From the NCBI RefSeq assembly GCF_034190915.1, contig NW_026947486.1, positions 22,809,001-22,873,000 on the forward strand: a stretch of DNA of 64,000 nt, in the 5' to 3' direction. The stretch is from Cavia porcellus (taxonomy: Eukaryota; Chordata; Mammalia; Rodentia; Caviidae). The notes beneath the pieces were generated by a model. It saw nothing but the letters and a program-made list of their open reading frames with translations, made no database searches and had not been told where the DNA came from. A program made the translations under genes and the position numbers. This document shows positions 35,525 to 47,173 of this stretch, in pieces; position 1 is the first letter of the stretch, and the number at the start of each line of letters is the position of its first letter.

Positions 35525-36691
35525 TTTTTTATTTAAAGAGAAAAACAAAACAGTGAAAGGGTACAAGTAATACAGAATTTCAAGAGAAAGAATGTACAGC
35601 AAGAAATCACTAGTTAATAGATTACATATTGTCATCTCAGAAACAGTTATCCAGGTTACAAAATTAAAGCATACAAAGTGGACATTAATACAGTGATATT
35701 GCAGACAGTTCTGTTCAATGATCCAACAAAAACTCAGTAATATGGTTTTCTATCCTACACACTTAAATATACATGAAGTTATGTCCTTTTGATTACTTTC
35801 TTTCTTATTTTTTGTGATAATTACACATTTTACATTTTATTACTACCACAGTTCTTACAACTTTTTCTTTGAAGAGAAAAAAAAAAAGCAAACAAAACAA
35901 AACCCAAATGTGACAAAGCAAAACAGAGTCAGTTAGAACAGGAGGGTGGACATAGTATATAATGCTAAAAGAGAATAGCAGGTGATCAACAATGGTTACC
36001 ATTATGCCTCTTGCTATCTTAAAAAGAGATGCCTGTAACATCTGGTATAATACAATTGAACACAATGCTACAGAACAAGACCAATAAAACCCACATTGAA
36101 GACCTTACAGGACTTCCAAAGAAGATAATAGTCAAACCATAATGGGTCATAGAATATCTTGTTGCCTTCAAAGTGGTTGCCTGTACCCTCAAACTTGATA
36201 CTATTAAACAAAACAGAATATAGTAAAATCAGTCAGAACAAGATGTGGAGAACAATACAGAGATTCAAATCAGGTTAATAGGAAAACAAAAAGTTACTAT
36301 AATATATCCCACTATTTTAAATTTAGTTTTCCTTTAATTAAAAAATAATAAGAAGAAATAAATTAATTTTTTAAAACAGAAAAAAAAGGAGGAGATTGGG
36401 ATAAAAGAGGACATATCAATAGAACAACACAGGTCAGAACAGAACAATTTAAGCATCGTTGTGTTTCACCACCAGTTAGCCTGACATAATAGTAGTTACC
36501 ATAGTGTCTCTTTCCTTGAAATATTTTAGTATAACTTCGTATACTATAGCATCAAACTTATCAAGACAGTGTGAACCATTCAAGAGAATGAAAGTATTGC
36601 AGGGTATTTAGAACCAGCTAACAGAAACTGAAAAACGGTTTCTATAATATCTCTTTGCCTATAAAAACTTGTTTATACTATCACATATATA

Positions 36692-36777
36692 TTTTTTTTA
36701 TCGGTACCAGGGATCAAACTCACGACTGCCTGCTTGCAAGGCAGGTGCTTATGCCACTGAGCTAAATCCCCAGCCCC
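36692..36777 (-). repeat. ID-type SINE in L1 3' UTR
   Basis: The plus strand reads TTTTATCGGTACCAGGGATC through TGAGCTAAATCCCCAGCCCC. It has the same orientation as the L1 that carries it. Confidence 0.9.
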
Positions 36778-37055
36778 AATAAGATACAACATGTTAAAAC
36801 CAATGTAAACAGACAAACAACAACTTGATGGGACTTAAAGACAGGATAATATTAAATCAGCACTAGCTATTACGCTGTTATTTTCTTCAAAATAGCTATT
36901 CGTATTATCACAGACAATAAAATCAAACAACCCAGATTAAAACCATTCCAATTAATGAGTGAAAACATTATATGGCTTCAAACTAGTATGACTGGGAATC
37001 ATGATTACCACGTAATTTTATGTATTCTTATCATTTCTTACACTAGGGAAACTAT

Positions 37056-40000
37056 TCAGTATTTATACATGTGAGTTTGATTTATTTCACTTATGAGTAT
37101 GGTCTCAAGCTGCGTCCATTTATTTATAAATGTCTCAGTGTATTCATTCTTTATAGCTGAGTAGTACTCCATTGTATAAAAATACCACAACTTTTTTATC
37201 CATTCCTCAGGTGATGGACACTTAGGTTGTTTCCAAGATCTGGCTATTACAAATTGTGATACTATAAACATGGGTGCACATATATCACTGTGGTATGATG
37301 CTTTCAGTTCTTCTGGAAATATGCCTAGAAGTGGAATAGTTGGGTCAAATGGGGCTTCCAATCCCCGCTTTCTGACAAATCTCCAGACTGACCTCCACAA
37401 TGGTTGCACCAGTCTATACTCCCCCCAAAAGTGCAGCAGAGAACCTTTTTCCCACAGCCTCTACAGCATTTGTTGTTGGTGGTTTTCTTGATCTTGGCCA
37501 TTCTTTCAGGAGTGAGATGAAATCTCAGTGTGGTTTTAATTTGCATTTCTCTAATGACCAGTGATGGTAAACATTTTTTCATGTATTTATTCGCCGTTTG
37601 TATTCCTTCATCTGAGAATTGTGTATTCATTTCAGATGCCCATTTTTGGATTGGGTCTTTGAATATTGGGGGTCTGATTTTTTTTAATTATTTATATGTT
37701 TTAGACAGAAGTCCTTTTTCTGAGGGGCAGTTCACTAAGATTTTTTCCCAGTGTGTGGGTTTGCTTTTCACTATGTTAGAGATTTCTTTTGACTTGCAGA
37801 GACTTTTTAATAAGAGGTGATCCCAGTTGACTCTGGGAAGTATTTCCCGTGCAGTTTGAGTCTTGTTCATGAATTCTCTAGCTACCACTATGTCTTCAAG
37901 GTTTTTACCCAATTTGTCTTCCAATAGATTTAGTGTTTCTGTTTTAATATTTAGATCTTTGATCCATTTAGATTTTATTTTAGTATATGGTGATAGGCAT
38001 GGGTCTAGTTTTAGTTTTCAGCATATGGAGAGCCAGTTTTTCCAGTGCCATATATTAAAGAGACTGTCATTCTTCCAGTGAACATGTGTGGTCCCTTTAT
38101 CAAAGATAAGGTGGTTGAGTGTGTTTGTAGTTGTGGTTGTATCTTCTAATCTATTCCACTGATCTTCGGCTCTGTTTTGATTCCAGTATCATGTTGATTT
38201 TACTACAGTTGCTTTGTAGTATAACTTCAAGTCAGGGCCTGTGATGCCTCCTACCTTGCCTTTGCTGCTTAGAACTGTCTTTGCTATTCTAGGTCTCTTC
38301 TCGCTCCAGATGAATTTTAGGAATGATTTCTTAAGATCTATGAGGTATGTTGATGGTATTTTTATCGGGATTCCATTGAATCTGTATAACAGTTTTGGGA
38401 GAATGGCCATTTTTACAATATTCTTCCTATCCATGAGCAAGGGATGTCATTCCATTTCTGAGATCATCTTCAATCTCATTTTTCAGTGTATTATAATTTT
38501 CCCTGTATAGGTCTTTCACGTCATTCATGAGAATAATTCCTAAGTATTTCATTTTTTTTGGTTGCAAGTGTGAAGGGTGTGGCTTCTCTTATTTGTCTCT
38601 CTGTGATTTTGTTGTGAGTGTAGAGTGTGCTATTGATTGTTGAGTATTAGTTTTGTATCCAGCCACATTGCTGAATTTATTTATTATATCTAGGAGTGTT
38701 TCAATGGAAATTTGGGGGTCTTCTATGTAGAGTATCATATCATCTGCAAATAATGGTAATTTAACTTCTTCTATTCCTATCTTTATGGCTTTTATTTCTC
38801 TCTCTTGTCTAATTGCTCTGGCTAGTATTTCAAGTACTATGTTAAATAGGAGCAGTGATAAGGGACATCCTTGTCTTGTGCCTGATTTTAAAGTAAAGGC
38901 CTTCAATTTTTGGTGATTCAGTATGATACTGACTGTTGGTTTGTCATAAATGGCCTTTATTATGTTGAGGTAAAGACCATCTATTCCAATTTTCTGCAAG
39001 GTTCTTATCATAAATGAATGTTGGACCTTATCAAAAGCTTTTTCTGCATCTATAGAAATGATCATGTGATTCTTACTTTTGACTCTATTGATATGGTGAA
39101 TTATATTTATTGATTTATGTATGTTGAACCATCCCTACATACCTGGGATGAATCCCACTTCGTCATGGTGTATTATCTTCTTGATGATTTGCTGCATCCT
39201 ATTTGCCAATATTTTATTGAGGATTTTTGCATCTGTGTTCATTAGGGAGATTGGTCTGTAGTTCTCTTTTTCAGTTGGGTCTTTCTCAGGTTTTGGTACT
39301 AGAGTAGTATTTGCTTCTAGGAATGACTTAGGAAGGATTTTTTCTCTTTTAATTTCACTGAAGAGTTTGAGGAGTGTTGGCATTAGGTCTTCTTTGTATT
39401 TCTTGTAGAATTCTGCAGTGAATCTGTCTGGGTCTGGGCTCTTCTTTGTAGGTAAGGACTTAATTTCATTTTCAATTTCATTAATAGAAATTGGGTTATT
39501 CAACAGTTTTACATCTTCTTGACCTAGCTTTGGTACTTCATATGCTTCTAGGAATCTGTCCATTTCTTCTGTGTTATCAAACCTTTGAGAGTAGAGGTTT
39601 TCGAAATAGGTGTTCATATTCTGCATTTCTATTGGGTCTGTAGTGATTTCACCTTTTTCATTCCTTATTGCATGAATTTGAGCTTTTTCTTCCTTTTTTT
39701 AAAATAAGGTTGCCTGGGGGCTTATTGATTTTATTTATTCTTTCAAAGAATCAACTCTTTGGTTCACTGATTTTTTTTGGATTGTTTTCTTAGTCTCTAT
39801 TACATTGATTTCTGCTCCGATTTGTATTATTTCCTCTCTTCTTTTGGCTTTGGGCTTGACTTGTTCTTTTTCTAGATGTTTGAGGTGTAACATCAGGTTA
39901 TTTATTTGTATTTGTTCTGTTTTCCTGATGTAGGGAACTCAGCGCAATAAATTTTCCTCTGAGGACAGGTTTCATTGCATCCCACAGATTCTGGTAAGTT

Positions 40001-40849
40001 GTATTTGTATTTTCATTTGTTTGTAGGTATTGTTTAATTTCTTCTTTAATTTCTTCTGTGACCCACTGATTACTCAAGAGTGTGTTTTTCAGTTTCCATG
40101 TTTTTGTGAGATTTTTGCAGTATGTTTTATCATTAATTTCTAATTTCATAGCGCTATGATCCAATAACATGCAAGGGATAATTTCAACTCTTTTGCATTT
40201 ATTTAAGTATGTTCTGTGAGTTAATGTATGGTCTGTTTTAGAGAATGACCCATGTTCTGCTGAGAAGAATGTGTATTCTGTTGTTGGGTGGAATACTCTG
40301 TATGTGTCTATCAAGTCCATTTGTTCACAGGTGTGATTCAGTTATTTTATTTTTTTGCTGATTTTCTTTTTGGTTAATCTGTCCATTGGTGTCAATGGTG
40401 TGTTAAAATCTCCAATTATAATTGTGTTACTGCTAATTTGGTTTTTCATTTTTGATATTAATTGTTTTATATAACTGGGTACTCTGGAATTTGTTGCATA
40501 TATATTTAAGATAGTTATCTCTTCCTCTTGAAGTTTTCTCCTAAAAGTATGTAGTGACCTTCTTTATCTCTTCTGATCATTATTGGTTTGAAGTTCACAT
40601 TGTGTGCAAAAAGAATAGCTATCCCTGCTTTTGTTTTTTTTTTTGGGGGGGGGGTTCCTGTTGCATGAAGTATTGTTTTCCATCCTTTTGACTTTCAGTC
40701 TCCTTTTGGGTTACATAGGTTACTTATAGACAGCATATAGTTGGATTTTGTTTCTTGATCCATTCTGCCAGTCTGTTTCTTTCAATTGCTGCATTGAGAC
40801 CATTTACATTAATGGTTACAACTGTTATATATTGGTTTATTGTTGACAT
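37056..40849 (-). pseudogene. L1 ORF2 (endonuclease and reverse transcriptase), broken
   Basis: ORF2p nicks target DNA and reverse-transcribes L1 RNA at the nick. The start ATG is at 40849-40847, nine bases after the ORF1 stop. The N-terminus carries the endonuclease motif VTINVNGLN, then a stop after about 42 codons. The C-terminal endonuclease part (40320-39898) has DHSAMKLEI, where the catalytic SDH context has become LDH. The reverse transcriptase (39626-38589) keeps the palm motif [12 protein letters not shown]. The C-terminal domain (37409-37056) has YTMEYYSAIKNEYTETF. The length, about 1,265 codons, is normal for L1. Several frameshifts and stops make it inactive. Confidence 0.93.
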
Positions 40850-40858
40850 GTTATATTT

Positions 40859-42087
40859 CTACTGTTGCATCTTTATCTTTCTCTTCTGTTTGTCTGCTTT
40901 GTTTAGTGGTTTTTTCCTAAGTGTATCCAAACTGTCTTTAAGTATTCTTTGCAAGATTGGCCTGGTGATCATGAAGTTCTCCAGCTGTTCTTTGTCATGG
41001 AAGTATCTTATTTCTCCATCAATTTTGAAGGACAGTTTTTCAGGGTACATCAGTCTAGGTTGGAAATCATTTTCCTTTAGGATCTGAAATACTTCACTCC
41101 ATGCTCTTCTTGACTTTATTGTTTGTGCTGAGAAGTCTGCTGTGATTCTGATAGGTTTTCCTTTATTGGTGATCTATCTTTTCTCTCTGACAGCTTTTAA
41201 TATTCTATTCTTTTGTTGGATTTCTGGGATGGTGATTATTATATGTCTGGGTGTAGTTTTATTTTGGTTATGGCTATTTGGAGTTCTATATGCTTCACTG
41301 ATCCTGATATCAGTTTCCAATTTCCTGTTTGGGAAATTTTCAGCTATTACTTGTCTAAATATCCTCTTGAGATCTTCTATGTTGTCTCCTTCTTTTTCAT
41401 TTATCCCTATCAACCTTATGTTCTTTTTCTTTGTGTCATCTTGCAGGTGTTGAATTGTTATTTCTTGATTTCTTGTTATTTTTCAAAGATTTTTCCTTTA
41501 CTGTTCACTGGCTACAATCTTGTCTTCGAGGTCTGAAATTCTATCTTCACATTCATTGAGGCAGTTTTTACAACTTTCAATGGAATTTTTGATTTCCTGT
41601 ATATCTCTTTGCATCTGTTTTATATATTCTGTTTGTTTGTTATATTGTTCATCTAGGGATTCTATCTTTTTATTTAGGTCCTCCAGTTTTTTAACTTTGT
41701 CTTCTTTAGATACATTCAGCATTGGGGCTGGGGATTTAGCTCAGCGGCATAAGCACCTGCCTTGCAAGCAGGCGGTCATGAGTTCAATCCCCGGTACCAA
41801 TAAAAATGAAAAAGACAAAAAAAAAAAAAAAAAGATATGTTCAGCATGTCCTTCATTTCTTTTATCATTTCTTCTTTTACCTGAGATATTATTTCTAGTT
41901 TGAATTCCTTTAAAGCTTCCCAGACCTGTTTCTTTATTTCGGTTACTAGTGTTTCAGGTATTTCAGGTATATGGCTTGTGTTTTCTTCTATGTACATGGC
42001 TCCTAGGCTTTCTTGGCATTGCCTGGATGTTTGAGATTGCATTTTGATTTTTCGTTTTTTCATTTTCCTTATATTTCCGTGTTTCAA
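40859..42087 (-). pseudogene. L1 ORF1 (RNA-binding chaperone), split by a SINE
   Basis: ORF1p is a trimeric nucleic-acid chaperone that packages L1 RNA. The N-terminal part (from 42087) leads into a coiled coil (EDLNKKIESLDEQYNKQ and following, about 41690-41560). The RRM-like and C-terminal regions follow at about 41410-41170 (RISEAYRTPN, PRHIIITIPEI) and 41050-40859 (LSFKIDGEIRYF). An ID SINE at 41724-41833 separates the N-terminus from the coil, and there are frameshifts between the later blocks. Confidence 0.93.
41724..41833 (+). repeat. ID-type SINE inside L1 ORF1, with target duplication
   Basis: The complete element runs from GGGGCTGGGGATTTAGCTCA to GGTACCAATAAAAATGAAAA and ends in a long A tail. 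It is flanked by GATACATTCAGCAT (41709-41722) and GATATGTTCAGCAT (41834-41847). It is younger than the L1 and in the opposite orientation. Confidence 0.95.
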
Positions 42088-42784
42088 GTGTTGTTCCAGA
42101 GTTTCCCCTGGGCGTGTTGGAAATTGTGTCTTATGTGCTGGGCTCCTGGGACTCCTCTGGTAGTGTAGCTCCCTCCGTGGGCAGCAGAGCCCCTGGATTA
42201 AAAGAGGGTTGCCAGGCTTCTCTCAAGTAGACCTAAAGCCTCCTCAAGCTCACAGTTTCCCCATCTGGTTGCAAAGCTCCTCAGGGTAACAAGGCCACCT
42301 GGTGTGGTCCAAGCAATCCCAAATCCTGCTAAGCCCAATCTAGTGTGGCTGCAAGCCCAGTGGACCCCCAGCCTCCGAAAGCAAGAATCTGATACTCTCC
42401 CAGGGATTGAATGTTGTGTAATTATCCAGGTCCTTGGATGGCAAAGCTCCCCAGGCTAATAGCAGGTCCCCCTGTGGCCTAGGTAGGCCTCAAACCTCCT
42501 CAGCAGAGTTGTTCCCTCCTCCAGGTGGTGGCAGTAGTGCTTGTGCTCTCCAAGCTGAAAGAAGGTCACAGGCAAGGCCTGAGCAGGTTCCCAAGGCTCC
42601 GCCCAGCTCTCTCCTTCTGGCGGTAGCTGAGGTGCATTCCTTGGGCGGGAAGGTGGTGGGTGGGGCTGAAATAATGTCTGTCTGCTCAGCTGTGCTCTCT
42701 CCTTCCAGTGGGAAGCTATGGTGCGCTCCTTGGGCGGGAGAGGTGGCAGGTGGGCCTGAAATGGGGTCCTGGGGCTCGGCTGTC
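42088..42784 (-). promoter_or_regulatory. L1 5' UTR/promoter with duplicated 88-bp unit
   Basis: GC-richer than its surroundings. Two adjacent 88-bp units (42606-42693 and 42694-42781) both start GCTCTCTCCTTC and contain TTGGGCGGGA and GGGCCTGAAAT/GGGGCTGAAAT. This resembles the monomer organisation of some rodent L1 promoters. Confidence 0.8.
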
Positions 42785-42800
42785 AACTTATGTAACTATT
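42785..42800. repeat. Right target-site duplication of the full-length L1
   Basis: AACTTATGTAACTATT, identical to 35509-35524. Confidence 0.95.
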
Positions 42801-43043
42801 CAACACATATAAAATCTGATACTGGCAAGCAGCCACTACTTCATACAGCACTACAAATCTGGGCTTACTCTGGAGTGTGCATAACTAAATAAAGAGATCC
42901 TGACTGAGCAGCTGGGTAGCTAAGTGGCTGAATATAGACATGTTAGAGTCAGACATTACCACAACTCCATATCTTTTCTTCTGGCTCTCAAATCTCAAGA
43001 GAAACTTCTTGGTCAGGACTGGTAGTAAGAAAGTTTGGCACTC
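42801..43043. other. Spacer between head-to-head L1 and half-L1
   Basis: About 240 bp of single-copy-looking sequence lie between two elements whose 5' ends face each other. Nothing was recognised in it. Confidence 0.6.
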
Positions 43044-43189
43044 TAGAATTGGAATGAGGGGGACGGATAAAAATGGCAGCTTGATGAGGGGCTGGTTGGA
43101 GAGCCTCTGTGGGGAAAGCAACTCAGATGCTAGAATTTGACAGCATGGAGATTGCTAGATGATTGGAGCATGATTTTTATTAAACCAGG

Positions 43190-43800
43190 AGGAAACCAAA
43201 GGGAAAAATAAAGTTAGGAACAGAAGGAAAAGAGCAGATTGAGGGTTCTAGCCCAAAACATGCTCACTGAGACCCATTCTCTGCTGTGTTGGGCTCACCC
43301 TGGAGTTGGACAATCCAAAGTCTTGCTGAAGCCACAGCTGCCAATAACATTAGTCAGTGAGTCCCTGGTCCTTGATGGGAAGTTGTGATGTAGCCTAGAG
43401 TGGAGCCAAGGGGGAGAGATTTATTGGTTCTCAGTGAGTACTGGAAAATGGGTCCCTGGGCCCACGCCGGAGGATGTCATGGAGAGGACCATGCATCTGG
43501 GCACCAAAGCCAGGTGTCGCACAGTTTTCTGAAGAGGCAGGATGCTGATGTAGATGTGGAAAAACCACATCAAGCTAGAATCTACCTCTGCAGAGGAAGG
43601 AAAAACACGAGTGGAGGGCTGGAGCCCTGTGCACTCACTGAGACCAGTCCATACTATACTGGGAGCACCATGGAGTCAGGCAATTCAAGATTGCCACTGC
43701 CGCCAATAACGGTAAGATGTGGCACAGCGTGGAGTGGAGTCAAGAGGAAAAACTGCATTGATTCCCGGTAAGTGCTGGGGATTGGGTCTCATGGCTGCTG
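43190..43800 (+). promoter_or_regulatory. Half-L1 5' UTR with diverged tandem unit (period about 371)
   Basis: CTCACTGAGACC occurs at 43263 and 43634. It is followed in both places by a CTGGAGTTGG/ATGGAGTCAG block, GCCAATAAC, GAGTGGAGCCAAG/GAGTGGAGTCAAG and ATTGGTTCTCAGTGAGTACTGG / ATTGATTCCCGGTAAGTGCTGG. The two units are similar but diverged. Confidence 0.7.
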
Positions 43801-44394
43801 TAGCTGGCTAGATACCATCTTGGAGTTGGGTAGAGTGTGACGTGGTGGCAGCATGAGTCAGCTGCCCTGGCACAGAAAGGACTGGTGGGCCCCACTGGGG
43901 CTGAGCTATGCCTCTGGTGGGCACCAAATAGCCAGGGACAAAAAAGTCACGACTCTGTGACGTCCACAAGGTACAACGTAAGTCACTGAAGGAAATTGTG
44001 TTGACTGGCTCAGAGGATCGAGGCTAGGCTGCATCATCCCTGCATCCCTGTGTGTATCTCAGATAACAGCAAATTGGGGAGGGTGGCAAAACCCCAGTCA
44101 GCATGCTTCGGAAAGATCCTAAGCAATACGGAGAGGGCCAAAGATCCCCAGGACATACCTGTCTGAAAGAAACCAGAAACCTGACAAGAGATAGAAATAA
44201 AAAAAAAAAACTCCAGCCACTGACCCCTGGGTAAATAAGCCCAGGAAAGGTAAATACAGAAGAGAACCAGTGCAGTAATCATGCAATATTACACACAGCA
44301 TTAGCGGACATAAGGAAATACCTTCATGACCTCATAGATGAATTTAAAACTGTACTTCTGATCCAAGTGAGGCAAGATATAAAAAGATAAAGAA

Positions 44395-45200
44395 ATGCTA
44401 AGCCCCTCCCAAGAGAACACAGAGGAGCTCAAAAAAGGAAGGGAAACCTTTGATGAAGAATATAAACAAAAACTAGAATACATGAAACAGATCCAAAGAG
44501 ATCACCAGGAAACTAAAAGTTCCATTGAAAGCAGGCACAATGGCTTGACAGAAACTAAAGTTAGCCTTTCAATCTTGAAGAGAGATTTATAATGTGTGAT
44601 CATGAAAGAAAAGATCTCTTAAAAATAACAAGGAACCAGGAAGAAACAATTCAAAGGCTAGAAGATGACAAGAGGATTTATAACTTAAGAATAAAAAATG
44701 TGAACGAAGAAGCAAGAATAACCACAAATGAACTATGAAGACTATTCACAAATATAATTAAGGAAAACTTCCCAAGCACAGTAAAAAGGAATGATATCCA
44801 GATAAATGAGGCAAACAGAACGCAAGCCACCTACAACCAAAACAGATCTACACCCAGACATATAATAATCCAGATACCAGAAATCCACCACAAGATCAGA
44901 ATATTAAAAGCGGCCAGAGAAAAGAAGCAAATCACCTACAAAGGACAAATCATCAAAATAATGACAGACTTCTCAACATAAACTATCAAATCAAGAAGAG
45001 CATGGGGGGAAATAATCCAAGCCCTGAAAGAAAATAACTTCCAACCAAGACTGATATACCCAGAAAAACTCTCTCTCAAAATTAATGGAGAAACAAGATA
45101 TTTCCAAGACAAGGAGGAACTATGGGAATTCATGGCAACCAACCCAACCTTATAAACAATACTGAAGGACATTTCAAAGAGAGAGAGGAAAACATACCAG
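44395..45200 (+). pseudogene. Half-L1 ORF1, broken
   Basis: Across frames, the region reads a coiled coil (EEYKQKLEYMKQIQRDHQET, about 44455-44520), an RRM-like region (KITRNQEETIQRLEDDK and INEANRTQATYNQNRSTPRH, about 44620-44860) and the C-terminal domain (FQPRLIYPEKLSLKINGETR, about 45040-45100). These are the same domains in the same order as ORF1 at 40859-42087. Stops occur at 44590 and at several later sites, and a coding N-terminus before 44395 is not clearly open. No ORF2 follows: the expected endonuclease start is absent. Confidence 0.85.
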
Positions 45201-47159
45201 GATTCCAGCTACAGTGTCAGAGAGGCCTCAAATGAATGGGGCAGACAGTGGAATGGAGTAAAGTGGACAAATAATACCATAAGAATAGAATAGCAGAGAT
45301 GAGGCTGAGACAGTAAGCTATAATCTTTAATACAGATAGCCATGATACACTAACAAAGAAACACAGGAAGAGTAGGTTAGGAGGCAGGATCCATCCAGAT
45401 GCTCTGAATAGGAGATACATGCAACCTGAAAGAGGCTTAATAAACTGAGAGTCAAAGATGAGAGAACAATGCTCTGTGTGACAGAAAACCAGAGAGAAAT
45501 AGGAACAACTCATCCAGCAGCTGCAGATTGGTTGGAAAGTTATGACACTTTTGTGCAGTGTAGAACTACACAGCTGGAAGGAAGGAAAACCTTTGTGGCT
45601 TTACTAAGTAAAGGAGTACAGCTCAAGATTAAGCTCAGGGGTAAAAAGATTTAGCAACACTCAGATAGATAACAGGTTGGCCCCCTAGTCTTAAAACTAA
45701 GAGCTAGGGGACCCAAAATATACAAAGCATCCTGAGAAGGGGAAAGGTGAGGAATTGCCTAAAAACGGAAGGCAGAGGACATTGTTAAAAGTGTATCAGA
45801 ATTTAAAAGCCACAATAGTCTTATCGCTCTGTTTAGTTTGATTATATTTTGTTCCAATCTGTCTACTCATATGAGATTTGAGGGCACAGACAGCTAACCC
45901 AAAAATAACAGGTTATACCACAGTAACTATCCTTAATTTCCTATTAACTTAAACTGAAACCTTGTATTACTTATATTGTTTTACTATGACTGGTCTTATA
46001 TGAAGCTGGTTTGTTAGACCACTATTCTGTCTTGACTGATTTTATTCGAATTTGGTATACTTGATAGTATCAAGTCTAAGAGTAGAGACAACTACTTTGA
46101 AGATAACAAGATTTACATACATTCCAGTTTTGATTATTAACTGTTAAGTCCTTTCAATGTCTTCAAAGGTGTTTTTTTTATAAAAATAGCTATGTAATGC
46201 TATGCTTAAGTATATAATGTTTGATGATGTGGACAATTCTATTGAAAATAACAAGATAAAACACAGTAACTACTTTAGATTACCTAATATTGTGGTCTTA
46301 TATGTCTTTTTCATTTCATGTTTTCCTAGGAATTTGTTTTATTGTCTTGTTTTGATCTGTTTTTCCCTAAAATACAGAAAGGATAGATATACATGTAGAG
46401 ATTCACACATGGGAAGAATTTCTAAACTATTTACAGGAACACATTATATAATACACGATGTAATGAATGGCTACTCTGAAGAAGAGACACTAGGAAACCC
46501 AATGCTAATCCTGTAGCATTATGATATAAAATCTACCAATACTATTATTCATTGTTCAGAGTGACATTAGTCTAGTCTCTTATGTTCATTTTCAGCATAC
46601 GTAAAGATAAGGACAGCTACTATGAAGAGAATGAGGGTCATTATGGCTGTCATTATTGACTTCCCCAAAATCAGGTCTTGAAGACCTAAAAAAGCCTTCA
46701 TCATCCCATAATGATTTGATTAGTTCTATAATGCTCAGTATATATTCAATGCGTGTGAAGATGGGGACAACTATTTGGAAGAAAACTAGAGACAATAAGA
46801 TAGACAGTGAGAATCTCCAGTGCACTTGCTTAGAAATCTGTGTTTTTAAAAATTGTTTCCTTATGAACTGTTTTGTTCTGTTTTGACATGTTTAATCTTA
46901 CCCTCTTTAAGATAAAAAACAAATGTGTGGGACTGATAACCACATTACTAAGTTTTTGTTAAAGTTTTGAGCAGAACTGTTTGCAGTGTCATTATTTGAA
47001 TATCTCTTTGCATGCTTTAATTTTGTAACTTGAACAACTATTTCTAAGATGACAATATGTAATTTATCAACTATTGATTTCTTACTGTTTATTTTTCTGA
47101 AATTCTGTATTATTTCTACCCTTTTTTGTTTTTTTTTTTCTCTTTAAATTAAAAAAAAA
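45200..47159 (+). other. Half-L1 3' region without ORF2
   Basis: About 1.95 kb, A/T-rich, with only short chance frames. The last part aligns with the complement of the L1 3' UTR at 35525-36600. Internal motifs such as GATAACAAGATTTACATAC and repeated GAGATTC/GATAACAAG phrases recall that UTR. No endonuclease or reverse transcriptase motif is present in any frame I examined. Confidence 0.75.
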
Positions 47160-47173
47160 TAGAATTGGAATGA

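Larger units (their letters stand above)
35525..42784 (-). mobile_element. Full-length L1 (7.26 kb), inactive
   Basis: The element lies on the minus strand between perfect 16-bp target duplications. From its 5' end (42784) it has a 5' UTR of about 0.7 kb with a duplicated 88-bp unit, ORF1 (42087-40859), a 9-base gap, ORF2 (from 40849 to 37056), a 1.5 kb 3' UTR and a poly(A) tail (poly-T on the plus strand at 35524). It is full length and clearly mobilised as an intact unit. Later damage includes an ID SINE in ORF1, another in the 3' UTR and several frameshifts and stops in ORF2. It lies head-to-head with the half-L1 element at 43058. Confidence 0.95.
43058..47159 (+). mobile_element. HAL1-like half-L1 retrotransposon, full length
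   Basis: The 4,102-bp element is flanked by perfect 14-bp direct repeats TAGAATTGGAATGA (43044-43057 and 47160-47173). It starts with a G run (GGGGGACGG) like L1 5' ends and has a 5' UTR of about 1.3 kb with a diverged tandem repeat. It then has an L1-type ORF1 (about 44395-45200), no trace of endonuclease or reverse transcriptase, about 1.95 kb of non-coding sequence, and an A-rich 3' end. Its last 60 bases (GAAATTCTGTATTA, CTCTTTAAAT and so on) match the 3' end of the L1 at 35525. Because the target duplications bracket the whole unit, it moved without ORF2. This fits the HAL1 class of non-autonomous L1 derivatives, which carry ORF1 only. Its own ORF1 now has several stops. Confidence 0.85.

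Noticed and set aside
41520..41903. Plus-strand open frames of over 100 codons at 40755-41903
   Set aside because: They are antisense shadows of the minus-strand L1 ORF1 and have hydrophobic, low-complexity translations.
42434..42892. 152-codon plus-strand frame
   Set aside because: It lies in the GC-rich 5' UTR of the L1 and runs past the target duplication, so it is chance.
44034..44301. Minus-strand hydrophobic frame suggesting a membrane protein
   Set aside because: It is antisense to the half-L1 5' UTR, and the hydrophobicity comes from complementing A-rich sequence.
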